Assembly (NCBI RefSeq): GCF_000439375.1
Contig: NZ_ATMI01000012.1
Location: 1-64,000 of the forward strand
DNA from: Tatumella saanichensis
GTDB taxonomy: Bacteria > Pseudomonadota > Gammaproteobacteria > Enterobacterales > Enterobacteriaceae
DNA: 64,000 bases
Direction: 5' to 3'
The notes beneath the pieces were generated by a model. That model worked only from the letters and a program-made list of their open reading frames with translations, ran no database searches and was not told the origin of the DNA. Position 1 is the first letter of the stretch; each line of letters begins with the position of its first letter. This document shows positions 26,571 through 35,804 of the stretch, piece after piece. The position numbers were made by a program, and so were the translations under genes.

Positions 26571-27473
26571 TTAAGCGGGGAATGCTGAGCACAGCGCATC
26601 GACCAGAAGGCGCAAGGGCGTTTCTTGGAGGCGCTGTGGAACATACAGCATATGCATCGGTCTGGCGGGCAATGCGTAGTCTGCCAATACCGGTACCACT
26701 AGACCCTGTTGTAACGCATTATGCAGTGCTGGTGGATAGCCTGCGACTATGCCAGCGCCATTCAAAGCAGCTTCTGCCAAGGCTGCCCAGTCATTGATAA
26801 TCAGTTGTGGCTCAAACTCTAGCGGGTAGTCTGTGCTGCTATCGGCGGAGCACAAAGTCCATTGGTGACGGCTGCCGGTAAGCCACGGCATAAATCCTAA
26901 GCAGCGGTGTTGGTGCAGATCTTCCGGTCGGCTAGGAGTACCTTGACGTTTTAAGTAATCGGGGGAGGCAAACAGCGACAATCGATAGGGACTCATTTTT
27001 CGCGCGGCTAGACGCAGTTGCGGGTCAATATCCCCGATACGGATCACCAAATCTCCACCGTTCTGTGAAGGCGTCAGCAGGCTATCAGAGAGGGTTACCT
27101 CGACACGGATTTTAGGATAGCGCTGTATAAAGTCGCTCAGTAAGGGTGCCAGGGAGTAACGACCAAAGGTCATCGGGCTGTTGATCCTTAAGGTACCGGC
27201 CGGTTCGCTGAGCGGATGGCGAGCCTGGCGCTCAGCATCTTCAATGGCTGTCAGGATCTCTACACAGCGCTGGTAGTAATCGCTGCCGGTAGCCGTCAGG
27301 TTCTGGGTACGGGTAGTGCGGTTGAGTAGGCTAACACCTAGCTGCTTTTCAAGGGCACTGATGTGGCGGGCAACCATTTGCGGGGAGAGGGAGAGCCTAT
27401 CCGCGGCCGCAACGAAAGAGCCTGATCTGACGACCTGCACAAACACCTGCATACCCGTTATTTTGTCTGGCAT
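26571..27473 (-). CDS. LysR family transcriptional regulator
   Basis: A 300-residue LysR protein: MPDKITGMQVFVQVVRSGSFVAAADRLSLSPQMVARHISALEKQLGVSLLNRTTRTQNLTATG is the DNA-binding domain and TFGRYSLAPLLSDFIQRYPKIRVEVTLSD starts the ligand domain. The CrgA-like type is typical of regulators of small redox or YciI-type genes. AGGAG lies six bases before the ATG. It is divergent from the YciI gene at 27570, its probable target. Confidence 0.9.
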   Translation of the reverse strand: MPDKITGMQVFVQVVRSGSFVAAADRLSLSPQMVARHISALEKQLGVSLLNRTTRTQNLTATGSDYYQRCVEILTAIEDAERQARHPLSEPAGTLRINSPMTFGRYSLAPLLSDFIQRYPKIRVEVTLSDSLLTPSQNGGDLVIRIGDIDPQLRLAARKMSPYRLSLFASPDYLKRQGTPSRPEDLHQHRCLGFMPWLTGSRHQWTLCSADSSTDYPLEFEPQLIINDWAALAEAALNGAGIVAGYPPALHNALQQGLVVPVLADYALPARPMHMLYVPQRLQETPLRLLVDALCSAFPA

Positions 27474-27569
27474 TAACTACTCCTGGTTGTTTATGAAACC
27501 ACTCACTATCCATTTTAAGTGATGAATGGTGTTTAATACACTGTGGCCTCACTTGTTAAGGAGGTCACT

Positions 27570-27890
27570 ATGCTATTTATCGTTAAAATGGAACACCCTG
27601 ATGGGGACAAATGGAATCAGTACGTGTTAGAGCATGTTCGTTATCTTCAGGGGTTGATTGAACAGGGCTATTTATTGGCATCCGGGCCGGTGGTCGGTGC
27701 TGAGTTACGGGCGGGATTACTGATTTTCCGTGCCGACAATGAACAGCAGGTAGGTGAGTGGGTGGCCGCAGATCCCTTCAGCCGTGAAGGCTTGATCGTC
27801 AGCCTCACTGTTTGCCAATGGGATCCGCTATTTGGCAGCCTGTCGCAGTATGCCTCCGGTGCACTACCGCCGGAGCTCGATAGCCTGTAG
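27570..27890 (+). CDS. YciI family protein
   Basis: Start ATG at 27570 after AAGGAGGTCACT, giving 106 residues: MLFIVKMEHPDGDKWNQYVLEHVRYLQGLIEQGYLLASGPVVG, then LLIFRADNEQQVGEWVAADPFSREGLIVSLTVCQWDPLFG. This is the YCII dimeric alpha-beta barrel; the conserved His is in LEHVRYL and the Asp-Pro-Phe in AADPFSREG. Members are dehydrochlorinase-like or muconolactone-isomerase-like enzymes. It is divergent from the LysR gene at 26571. Confidence 0.9.
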   Translation: MLFIVKMEHPDGDKWNQYVLEHVRYLQGLIEQGYLLASGPVVGAELRAGLLIFRADNEQQVGEWVAADPFSREGLIVSLTVCQWDPLFGSLSQYASGALPPELDSL

Positions 27891-27918
27891 TGGTATAAGT
27901 TATCAACGGCAGTCGGCC

Positions 27919-27954
27919 ACTACCCGCTACCACAGCTCAACCGTGGCGGGTAGT
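27919..27954 (+). terminator. Hairpin after the YciI gene
   Basis: ACTACCCGC (27919-27927) pairs with GCGGGTAGT (27946-27954) about 30 bases downstream of the stop codon, with further pairing of CCAC and GTGG inside. No T run follows. Confidence 0.5.
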
Positions 27955-28378
27955 TAACCGATACTTACCTTGGGAGACTTTATCAAACCATCAATTACCT
28001 GAGGATGCGGGTGGAAACCTGGTTTAAGGATGAGGGGTATTGATTTGTATAGTGAAAAATTTTAATCGGCAGATAGTCGATATTTTATACCGATATGTTT
28101 ATTTCAGAGGGTGATAGCACTGGATAGTAGTATTTATTTTTATCATCTAAGGATTTGATCCACATATTTGAGCGTGTAAGGCTATAATTGCAGGAGATTA
28201 TTTCGCTATTGGCTTCTTTACGATAATCATATTTTTCAGTGGGTTAGGGGTTTTTCGGTGACTAACATCGAAAGAATTAAATTAATATGTTTTCTAGTAA
28301 GCATTTTCTTGCTGGATCTGCTGGCTGACAATCGCGATAATATAGTAACCCTGACAACGATAAGAACTTTAAATTAAT
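27955..28378. other. A+T-rich intergenic region before the FAH-family gene
   Basis: About 420 bases with no recognisable gene. It is strongly A+T-rich from 28040 onward and presumably contains the promoter of the downstream gene; no clear ribosome-binding site is seen before its ATG. Confidence 0.5.
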
Positions 28379-29209
28379 ATGCAGTTATGTAGTTTTAAAA
28401 TTAAAAGCACCGACCGTCACTGTTACGGTTTGATCCGGGAAAACGGCGTTATTGATGCCACCCGTTACCTTGATTACAAAGATCTTAAAGCTGTGCTGAG
28501 CGCTGATGCGCTGGCGGAGCTTGCTGCGCTGGCCGGTAAAGCGGCCGATTACAGCCTCAATGAAATTGAGTTTCTACCGGTGATCGCGAACCCGGAAAAA
28601 ATTCTGTGTGTCGGGATGAACTATTCTGAGAAGCGTAAAGAGTTCAATGAAACTAACCCGGCGCCGACGCTGTTTATTCGCTTCGCGGATACCTTATCTG
28701 CCCATAACACCCCACTGCAGAAACCTGTCAGCAGCGAGCAGTTTGACTACGAAGGCGAACTGGCGGTCATTATTGGTAAACACGCCCACCAAGTTCCGGC
28801 TAGCGAAGCTCTGAATTACGTAGCGGGGTACAGTTGCTTTATGGATGCTACCGTCCGTGATATGCAGTTTACGTGGTTTACCGCAGGTAAAAACTGGCCG
28901 GCGACCGGCGGTTTTGGTCCATCGATGACGACCGCGGCGGATATTCCTGATCCGCAGACTCTGGACATTAAAACCTTCCTTAATGATCAGCAGGTGCAGC
29001 ACGATTCAACTGCCAATATGATCCACTCTGTCTCTGATATCATTGCCTACGTGACTTGTTTTACACCGCTGGCACCAGGAGATGTGATCATTACAGGTTC
29101 TCCTGGCGGCGTCGGAAAATCCCGTACCCCGCAATTGTTTATGTTCCCAGGAGACCGTATTTCTGTGGAAATCAGCAATATTGGTCGTTTAGAGCACACT
29201 ATCGCATAA
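28379..29209 (+). CDS. Fumarylacetoacetate hydrolase family protein
   Basis: The 276-residue protein has the FAH C-terminal fold: KILCVGMNYSEKRKEFNE, FDYEGELAVIIGKHAHQV (the two metal-binding glutamates), AGYSCFMDATVRDMQF (the third ligand Asp), TAGKNWPATGGFGPSM and PGDVIITGSPGGVGKSRTPQLFMFPGD. It cleaves C-C bonds of acylpyruvates or decarboxylates oxaloacetate-like substrates with Mg2+. It is a single gene with its own terminator; the substrate cannot be decided. The ATG has no obvious Shine-Dalgarno. Confidence 0.9.
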   Translation: MQLCSFKIKSTDRHCYGLIRENGVIDATRYLDYKDLKAVLSADALAELAALAGKAADYSLNEIEFLPVIANPEKILCVGMNYSEKRKEFNETNPAPTLFIRFADTLSAHNTPLQKPVSSEQFDYEGELAVIIGKHAHQVPASEALNYVAGYSCFMDATVRDMQFTWFTAGKNWPATGGFGPSMTTAADIPDPQTLDIKTFLNDQQVQHDSTANMIHSVSDIIAYVTCFTPLAPGDVIITGSPGGVGKSRTPQLFMFPGDRISVEISNIGRLEHTIA

Positions 29210-29243
29210 TCACCGCCATCGTGTTACGCAGGGTTCTGCTGAG

Positions 29244-29279
29244 ACGCCCGTTGCCTTTATTGGCCACGGGCGTTTTTTT
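29244..29279 (+). terminator. Rho-independent terminator after the FAH-family gene
   Basis: ACGCCCGT (29244-29251) and ACGGGCGT (29266-29273) form the main stem, extended by TGCC/GGCC, followed by seven T. Confidence 0.9.
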
Positions 29280-30213
29280 ATACTTTATCGCCTATGGCTG
29301 ATAACGAACTAGGCAACTGTTCGGCCAGAAAATCGATCAATACTCTCACCCTCGCGGGCAATGTAACAGTTTCTGGGTAAAGTGCATACAGAGTGTCTGA
29401 CGGCAGTTGGAAGCCCGGCAGGATCAGTTCACTGAGTTCTCCTGAACGCAGCGCATCTTGTGCCAGAAAGTGTGGCAGGGCAGCAATGCCAATGCCGCCG
29501 ATGGCGGCATCACGGAGTACTTCACCGTTATCGGATAACAACCGGGGCGAGATAGTCAGGCATTGCGGTTTTTGGCTGCTGTCGGCGATAAAGTGCCAGC
29601 TTTGTGTAGGTCGTGCGTGGGCATAACCCAGTAGCGGATAATCTAACAGATCCTGAGGAGTGACTATCGGCCGCGTCAGCTTGCGTAACCAAGCGGGACT
29701 GCAGAATATGCCACGTGGGCTATCTGCCAATTTCCGAGCTTTCATTGCACTATCCTTCAGACGACCGATGCGAACCGACAAATCATAATCTCCTGCGCGT
29801 AAATCGCTATAGCGGTCATCCAGGTCTAGAACCACATTTATTTGCGGGTGCGCCTGCATAAAGGCCAATATTAGCGGGCTCAGGTAACGCTGGCCGAAAC
29901 TGCGAGGTCCGTTGACCCGTAAGGTACCACGCAGTATTTCACTATGTCCCGCCACATCATCCACCATTTTACTCACTCTCTCTAGCAAACGGCAGGCGTG
30001 CTCATAAACAATCAGCCCGCTGTCAGTAGGGCGCATCTGTCTACCGGTACGGTGAAATAGGCGGCTACCGAGGGTCTGTTCTAGTTGATGAATGCGTTTA
30101 CTGATGACGGATTTACTGGTGTGTAACCGTTCCGCGGCGGCGGTGATGCTGCCACAGTCCACCACGCGCACCAACGCTTCAAGAGACTCTGTCGAGGGTC
30201 TTATTGTTTCCAT
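29278..30213 (-). CDS. LysR family transcriptional regulator
   Basis: Start ATG at 30213 (METIRPSTESLEALVRVVDCGSITAAAERLHTSKSVISKRIHQLEQTLG), 311 residues. The ligand-binding half has RAGDYDLSVRIGRLKDSAMKARKL, the CrgA-like pattern. It is divergent from the pirin gene at 30334 with 120 bases between them; LysR-pirin pairs are common in enterobacteria, and this protein probably activates or represses pirin. Confidence 0.9.
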   Translation of the reverse strand: METIRPSTESLEALVRVVDCGSITAAAERLHTSKSVISKRIHQLEQTLGSRLFHRTGRQMRPTDSGLIVYEHACRLLERVSKMVDDVAGHSEILRGTLRVNGPRSFGQRYLSPLILAFMQAHPQINVVLDLDDRYSDLRAGDYDLSVRIGRLKDSAMKARKLADSPRGIFCSPAWLRKLTRPIVTPQDLLDYPLLGYAHARPTQSWHFIADSSQKPQCLTISPRLLSDNGEVLRDAAIGGIGIAALPHFLAQDALRSGELSELILPGFQLPSDTLYALYPETVTLPARVRVLIDFLAEQLPSSLSAIGDKV

Positions 30214-30333
30214 TTTGCGAACACCAAGTTGCACTTTTGGCTATTGTATATCCTTATCGGCGAACGTACAGTCACCTACTATAAAGAGTCGTTAGTGTCT
30301 GGTGGTCATGCCGGCAAACAGAGAGGGTTAAAT

Positions 30334-31212
30334 ATGCGTACTGTGAAGAAAAGCTATCCTGCCTTGCGGGATGATATTGCTGACTTGGTTACTCGGCGTC
30401 CGGTACCTGGACTGGGATTGGACCGCCTAGGAGCTTTTCTGTTCCTCAATCATCATGGTCCGCAGACCTATCCGGCCTCCAACAATGGCTTACCTTTCGG
30501 CCCTCATCCACATCGTGGCTTCGAGACAGTGACCGTGATCCTCGAAGGCTCGCTGGCGCATTATGATAGCGGTGGTCATGAGAGTGTTATTGATGCGGGT
30601 GGAGTACAGTGGATGACGGCTGGCTCAGGCCTTATCCATGCTGAACTCTCCCCTGAATCCTTTAAGCAACAGGGCGGCGATTTAGAAATTCTGCAACTGT
30701 GGATCAATCTTCCGGCATCCCTAAAGATGACTAAACCCCGATATTCCGGCGTACAGCGTGAGAAGATCCCGCACCTGCCGTTAGCCGATAATGCCGGAGT
30801 CATTGAGTTAATTGCTGGGGAGTTCCAAGGGACAGAAGGGCCAATTGTCCCGCTGACCGGTGTCTTTATGTCGATGGTACGTATTAACAGTGGTGCCACC
30901 GTGACACTGCCAGCGCCGCAGGAACGCGACATTTTCCTGTACGTGGTCAGCGGCAGTATATCGATTTCAGGGGGATCTGTGCAAAAGTGGCACCTGGTGG
31001 AGCTTAACGATGATGCCGATCAACTGCAGATCACGGCCGATGAGCCAGCAGTACTGCTGTTTGGGCATGCTCAGCCGATTAACGAACCGGTGGTGGCCCG
31101 TGGCCCCTTTGTGATGAACAGCATCGCGGAAATTCATCAAGCCTATGATGACTACCGTAATGGCGCCTTCAACGGTAATGGAAAACTGGGCACCCTCGAA
31201 AGGGATGCGTAA
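30334..31212 (+). CDS. Pirin family protein
   Basis: Start ATG at 30334 with GAGAGGG upstream, 292 residues. The bicupin motifs are present: GPHPHRGFETVTVILEGSLAHYDSGGHESVIDAGGVQWMTAGSGLIHAE holds the metal-binding histidines and glutamate of the N-terminal cupin. The C-terminal cupin runs from about residue 170. Enterobacterial pirins act as quercetinase-like dioxygenases or metal-dependent regulators. It is divergent from its likely LysR regulator. Confidence 0.92.
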   Translation: MRTVKKSYPALRDDIADLVTRRPVPGLGLDRLGAFLFLNHHGPQTYPASNNGLPFGPHPHRGFETVTVILEGSLAHYDSGGHESVIDAGGVQWMTAGSGLIHAELSPESFKQQGGDLEILQLWINLPASLKMTKPRYSGVQREKIPHLPLADNAGVIELIAGEFQGTEGPIVPLTGVFMSMVRINSGATVTLPAPQERDIFLYVVSGSISISGGSVQKWHLVELNDDADQLQITADEPAVLLFGHAQPINEPVVARGPFVMNSIAEIHQAYDDYRNGAFNGNGKLGTLERDA

Positions 31213-31908
31213 TATCAGCGGGGTACTGTTTAAATATACAGTGCCCCGTAAAAACCTCACTTTCACTTGTTTATTGCTGATTTTCTATACCGTCGTTAAC
31301 GGTTGTCAGTCATCGCCTGTGTCATGATTCCTTTCTTGTCACCCGTTGGTCTAGTACTCAGCCGTTAATTGGGTAGAGTAGGGGATAACTGGAGCGTTGA
31401 ATTTCGCACCTCATAATATGGCTATCCATTGTTGGCCTGTTAGCGGTGTATAGGCTTTAAGATGCAGGGCTATGTATCTATACAGCCATTGGTGAAAGGT
31501 CGTCTTGTGCGGTGAGCTGTCAGGTTAATGACTTTCGCTCATTAATTTTCCTAACCAGAGCGCTGTTGAGATCCCCTTATGGGATCTATTTTGCATGATT
31601 GTGAACATTGTTAACCGCCATTATGTATCAACATGCAGTTAATGCGATCATCTTAATGCACTGAAACACTACCTCTTGTAAGGTCATGATTAATCATCCA
31701 ATTATAAAATCCTATTCGACAGTGATTGAGTCTGTTAATGGAAATCATTAACATCCACGCCTTATCATTAACATTAAGTGTAATTTAATTTATGTAAGTG
31801 TAAAATCTCAGTTACCTTTTGAGACTTTCCTTTGTCCTTAGGGATAGTATGGGGAAGCGAAAAAACTTTCGCTATCTGTGTTTCCTCATAAAAGTATCAA
31901 GGATATTT
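31213..31908. other. Long regulatory region upstream of the membrane dehydrogenase operon
   Basis: Nearly 700 bases contain no recognisable gene. GGGGTACTGT / ACAGTGCCCC near 31219-31247 is a hairpin after pirin. AGATCCC-CTTAT-GGGATCT (31569-31587) followed by ATTTT is another terminator-like hairpin. From 31600 the DNA is very A+T-rich with many ATTAA/TTAAC runs, as in strong enterobacterial promoter regions. Confidence 0.5.
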
Positions 31909-32490
31909 ATGGATAATAAACAACCTGCTGCGGAACCTGCCTTGAGCGAAGAAGGGCTGCGCCGTCGTCGTCTATTCGGTCAGACCGGTGGGCTGGTGGC
32001 CAGTTTTGCTATCGGCTCAGCCATAGCCGGCGCGACCCTGAGTCAATCAGCTCAGGCAGCGCCCAGCGTTCCGGACAGTGCTACCCTCAATCAATTTCTG
32101 AAAACTTCTCGCTTCCTAACGGGCCATCAGAACTTGGACGTCACTTTTGGTCAGCGTTTATATGTGGCCTTTGGCGAGAAAAACCCGCAATTTTCCAGTC
32201 AGTTAGCCTCGCTCAATCAGTGGATTGCTGACAAAAAGCCGGAAGATGTTGAAGCCTTGCAGACCCAATTACAGGGACAACAACCCCTGAATGATCTGAT
32301 GATGTCAGTGATCAAAGGCTGGTATCTTGGTGTCACCGATGACAGTCATCATACCAAGGTCTACGGTTACCAAAATGCTCTGATGTACCAAGTGCCCCGT
32401 GATGGGATGGTGATCCCAACCTATGCGCACAACGGTCCTGATTACTGGACTGCTGATCCTCCGCCGGTCGATAGACTGCTTACCTTTTAA
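31909..32490 (+). CDS. Membrane-bound dehydrogenase gamma subunit (gluconate/ketogluconate 2-dehydrogenase subunit 3)
   Basis: Start ATG at 31909 after AAGGATATTT, 193 residues. A twin-arginine signal is present (RRRRLFGQTGG at 18-28, hydrophobic stretch, cleavage near AQAAPS), so the folded protein is exported by Tat. The body LNQFLKTSRFLTGHQNLDVTFGQRLYVAF and WYLGVTDDSHHTKVYGYQNALMYQ matches small subunits of the FAD-dependent D-gluconate, 2-ketogluconate or sorbitol dehydrogenases. It chaperones and co-exports the GMC subunit to the periplasmic face. Which sugar acid is oxidised cannot be read from sequence. Confidence 0.9.
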   Translation: MDNKQPAAEPALSEEGLRRRRLFGQTGGLVASFAIGSAIAGATLSQSAQAAPSVPDSATLNQFLKTSRFLTGHQNLDVTFGQRLYVAFGEKNPQFSSQLASLNQWIADKKPEDVEALQTQLQGQQPLNDLMMSVIKGWYLGVTDDSHHTKVYGYQNALMYQVPRDGMVIPTYAHNGPDYWTADPPPVDRLLTF

Positions 32491-32551
32491 TATAACCCCA
32501 TAACAGATAACCAGGCGGAAACTTTCCGTCAGCGGATGGATCACAACTGAA

Positions 32552-32569
32552 ACTGTTACTGGTAACAGT
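32552..32569. promoter_or_regulatory. GntR/IdnR-like operator inside the dehydrogenase operon
   Basis: ACTGTTAC-TG-GTAACAGT is a perfect 18-bp palindrome between the gamma and cytochrome genes. It contains TGTTAC-N2-GTAACA, the form of the operators bound by the E. coli gluconate repressor GntR and its relatives (recalled consensus). This suggests gluconate-responsive control at an internal promoter. Confidence 0.55.
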
Positions 32570-32600
32570 CAGGTTTATGGCAGAAATATGCGGAGTGAAT

Positions 32601-34091
32601 GTGAAAAATAATAATCTGAAAAGGGACGGGATGACGGGCAGCTTTCGCAAGAAGCTGCTGGCAATCTGCCTAGGATGCACCCTGTCCGGTGCAATATTCC
32701 CCGTGTTTGCAGCAGAAGAGGTTCCGGTAACTCAGCCGGGAGTGGATAACAGTGGCGATGCACTGTTAAAACAAGGGAAATACTTGGCCGTGGCAGCGGA
32801 CTGTGCGGCCTGTCATACCGACCCGCAAACTAAGCAAACCTTTGCCGGTGGCTATGCTATCCACTCACCAATGGGCGTCATCTATTCCACCAATATCACA
32901 CCATCAAAGCAATATGGTATCGGCAATTACAGCGAACAGCAGTTTGAACAGGCGGTGCGTCACGGTATTCGCGGTGACGGTAGCCACCTCTACCCAGCGA
33001 TGCCTTATACCTCTTACGCGGGTCTGACTGACCAAGATGTGCACGCCCTCTATTACTACTTTATGCATGGCGTGCAGCCGGTTGACCAGAAAAACCGTGA
33101 AACCTCCTTGAGCTTCCCGTTCAGTATGCGCCAAGCCATGTGGGGTTGGAACTTGCTGTTCCTGAAGAACAAACCTTTTATCGCGGATAGTTCGCAGAGT
33201 CAAAGTTGGAACCGCGGTAAGTATTTGGTCCAGAACTTGGAGCACTGTGGTGAATGTCACTCGCCGCGTAATCTGATGATGGCTGCCACCACCGGCAGCG
33301 ATGCCCTTAGCGGTGCAGACCTCGGCAGTTGGTATGCTCCCAACCTGACCTCAGATAAAATGAGCGGTATCGGTAGCTGGCAGCGCGACCAGTTGATGGC
33401 TTACCTGAAAACCGGCCATGTTCCGGGCAAAGCGCAGGCAGCTGGCCCTATGGCGGAAGCTGTTACCAACAGTCTGCAGCATCTGTCTGACGATGATATC
33501 GGCGCCATTGTGACCTATTTGCAGTCTCTGCCTCCGGTTAGCCATCCAGGACAGGCAAAACCTACCGGTGATTTCGGCAGTGATGCCACATTGGCAGGGG
33601 ATTCGGCGGTACGTGGCACCCAGCCACTGGGCACCGCATTACCGGCCGACTTATCGGGTAAAGCCATTTACGACACTACTTGTGCCAGCTGTCACCAAAC
33701 GTCAGGAACCGGTTCCGCAGACGGCTACTATCCTTCGCTGTTCCACAATACCGCCACCGGAGGGAATACGCCGAATAACTTAGTCTCTACCATCCTGTTT
33801 GGCGTACAGCGTGAAGTAAACGGTAAAGAAGTGCTGATGCCGGCGTTCGGTCCTGGCTCTGATGTGCAGTCGTTAAACGATCAACAAGTGGCCAGTCTCA
33901 GTAACTATATCTTTAAACAGTTTGGTAACCCGCAACTGTCTGTGACGGCGGCGGACGTGAAAACACTGCGTGAAGGCGGACCACAACCCTTCTTGGCGCG
34001 CTATGCCGCTGCTGGCACTGTCGTGGGTGGCATTATTCTGCTGCTGATCATCGTATTAATTGTGGTACGGCTGTCACGCAAAGGTCGTTGA
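32601..34091 (+). CDS. Tri-heme cytochrome c subunit of the membrane-bound dehydrogenase
   Basis: The start taken is GTG at 32601, five bases after GGAGTGAAT; ATG at 32631 is an alternative. 496 residues. A Sec signal peptide (KKLLAICLGCTLSGAIFPVFA) leads to three CXXCH heme sites: CAACH (68-72), CGECH (216-220) and CASCH (361-365). A C-terminal helix (TVVGGIILLLIIVLIVVRLSRKGR) anchors it in the inner membrane. It carries electrons from the FAD subunit to ubiquinone. Here it comes before the flavoprotein gene, unlike the small-large-cytochrome order I know for related operons. Confidence 0.93.
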   Translation: MKNNNLKRDGMTGSFRKKLLAICLGCTLSGAIFPVFAAEEVPVTQPGVDNSGDALLKQGKYLAVAADCAACHTDPQTKQTFAGGYAIHSPMGVIYSTNITPSKQYGIGNYSEQQFEQAVRHGIRGDGSHLYPAMPYTSYAGLTDQDVHALYYYFMHGVQPVDQKNRETSLSFPFSMRQAMWGWNLLFLKNKPFIADSSQSQSWNRGKYLVQNLEHCGECHSPRNLMMAATTGSDALSGADLGSWYAPNLTSDKMSGIGSWQRDQLMAYLKTGHVPGKAQAAGPMAEAVTNSLQHLSDDDIGAIVTYLQSLPPVSHPGQAKPTGDFGSDATLAGDSAVRGTQPLGTALPADLSGKAIYDTTCASCHQTSGTGSADGYYPSLFHNTATGGNTPNNLVSTILFGVQREVNGKEVLMPAFGPGSDVQSLNDQQVASLSNYIFKQFGNPQLSVTAADVKTLREGGPQPFLARYAAAGTVVGGIILLLIIVLIVVRLSRKGR

Positions 34092-34127
34092 TACTGTCGT
34101 ATTTACCCATTTTGGTTTGAGGTAGTT

Positions 34128-35759
34128 ATGTCTGAACAATATAGCGCAGATGTGGTCGTGGTTGGTGCTGGGATCTGCGGGGGTACCGTTGCAAAAGAAC
34201 TGGCGGAAGCCGGGTTATCCGTACTGGTATTAGATGCCGGTTCACGCTGGGAACGCGGGGAAGTGGTAGAGAACTGGCGTAATATGCCGCCGGTCAATAA
34301 ATCAGAATCTGATTACGCCACCCCATACCCAGATAAGCCTTGGGCGGTCCATCCGCAGTTAAATCCCTACAATAATTACCCTGAAGTGACCGGCCCAGAT
34401 GCATCGGCCTTTAAACAGGGGATGATTAAAGGTGTTGGTGGCACCACTTGGCACTGGGCGGCTTCATGCTGGCGTTTCCTGCCTGCGGATATGCAGTTAC
34501 ACAGCACCTATGGAGTGGGCCGTGACTGGGTCGTCAATTACGATGAGCTGGAAGATTACTATTACCGTGCTGAAGTGCTGATTGGCGTTAATGGTCCTAA
34601 TGACACGTCTTTGAAATATGTCGCACCACGTAAGAAACCGTTCCCGATGGAACCGATGCCTTACGGTCCTGCCGACCGCCGCTTTACCGAAGTAGTAGCT
34701 CAAGCGGGTTATGAAAATACCCCCGTTCCGCAGGGGCGTAACAGTCGTCCTTATGACGGACGCCCACAGTGCTGTGGGAATAATAACTGTATGCCTATTT
34801 GCCCGATCGGCGCGATGTATAACGGTATTCACAGCGTTATTAAAGCCGAAAAAGCGGGGGCAAAAATTGTTCCTAATGCAGTGGTTTATCGTATTGATAC
34901 TGACGAGCACAATAACGTTACCGCACTCTACTACTACGATCCGGATAAGAACTCTCACAAGGTGACGGCTCGTACCTTTGTGTTGGCAGGAAACGGTATT
35001 GAGACGCCGAAGCTGCTGTTAATGGCGGCCAATGATAAGAACCCGAGAGGGATTGCTAACAGCTCTGATATGGTCGGTCGTAACATGATGGATCATCCGG
35101 GGATCTTGATGAGCTTCCAGTCCGCGGAGCCGATATGGACTGGTGGCGGTTCGGTACAGATGAGTTCTATTACCAACTTCCGCGATGGTGACTTCCGTCG
35201 TGAACATTCAGCCATTCAGATCGGAATGAATAACACTTCGCAAAACCATAAAGCTGGTGTGAAAGCCTTGCAGATGGGGCTGGTGGGTAAAAAACTGGAT
35301 GCGGAAATCCGTCGTCGTGCGGCCTGTGGCATGGATATCTACGTCAACCATGATATTTTGGCGAACCCCGATAACCGTTTGACGCTGAGTACTCAATATA
35401 AAGACAGCCTCGGTATTCCTTATCCACACGTGACCTATGATGTTGGTGACTACGTGCGTAAAGCGGCAGTCAGTTCTCGTCAGCACCTGATGCAGATTGC
35501 CAATCTGTTTGGCGCAACGGAAATCGAAATGACGCCATACTTCAACCCTAACAACCACATTATGGGTGGGACTATCGGCGGTCATGATCCTAAAGATTCA
35601 GTTGTCGATGCTTGGATGCGTACCCATGATCACCAGAACCTGTATATCGCCTCTGGTGGGGTTATGGCGGCTGCGGGAACGGTTAACTCGACACTGAGTA
35701 TGGTGGCGTTATCACTACGAGCTTGTGACAGCATCAAACGTGATTTACAACACGGTTAA
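34128..35759 (+). CDS. GMC-type FAD dehydrogenase, catalytic subunit (gluconate/ketogluconate dehydrogenase type)
   Basis: The 543-residue flavoprotein begins with the FAD-binding motif VVVVGAGICGGTVAKELAEAGLSVLVLDAGSRW (residues 8-40). It has MIKGVGGTTWHWAASCWRF, CCGNNNCMPICPIGAMYNG (a cysteine-rich patch near 215-233) and GGHDPKDSVVDAWMRTHDHQNLYIASGGVMAAAGTVNSTLSMVAL with the C-terminal active-site His/Asn region. It lacks its own signal and should be exported with the Tat-signalled gamma subunit. It oxidises a sugar or sugar acid in the periplasm. A terminator closes the operon. Confidence 0.93.
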   Translation: MSEQYSADVVVVGAGICGGTVAKELAEAGLSVLVLDAGSRWERGEVVENWRNMPPVNKSESDYATPYPDKPWAVHPQLNPYNNYPEVTGPDASAFKQGMIKGVGGTTWHWAASCWRFLPADMQLHSTYGVGRDWVVNYDELEDYYYRAEVLIGVNGPNDTSLKYVAPRKKPFPMEPMPYGPADRRFTEVVAQAGYENTPVPQGRNSRPYDGRPQCCGNNNCMPICPIGAMYNGIHSVIKAEKAGAKIVPNAVVYRIDTDEHNNVTALYYYDPDKNSHKVTARTFVLAGNGIETPKLLLMAANDKNPRGIANSSDMVGRNMMDHPGILMSFQSAEPIWTGGGSVQMSSITNFRDGDFRREHSAIQIGMNNTSQNHKAGVKALQMGLVGKKLDAEIRRRAACGMDIYVNHDILANPDNRLTLSTQYKDSLGIPYPHVTYDVGDYVRKAAVSSRQHLMQIANLFGATEIEMTPYFNPNNHIMGGTIGGHDPKDSVVDAWMRTHDHQNLYIASGGVMAAAGTVNSTLSMVALSLRACDSIKRDLQHG

Positions 35760-35769
35760 TACCACACCA

Positions 35770-35792
35770 AACAGGCCCTTAACGGGCCTGTT
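35770..35792. terminator. Terminator after the dehydrogenase operon
   Basis: AACAGGCCC-TTAAC-GGGCCTGTT is a perfect 9-bp stem, followed on the plus strand by TTCTATAAT. It lies between convergent genes and can serve both. Confidence 0.85.
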
Positions 35793-35804
35793 CTATAATA
35801 GCTA

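Noticed and set aside
34497..35585. Long antisense frames opposite the GMC dehydrogenase gene
   Set aside because: They reflect the third-position bias of the real gene; His/Val/Arg-rich translations with no domain.
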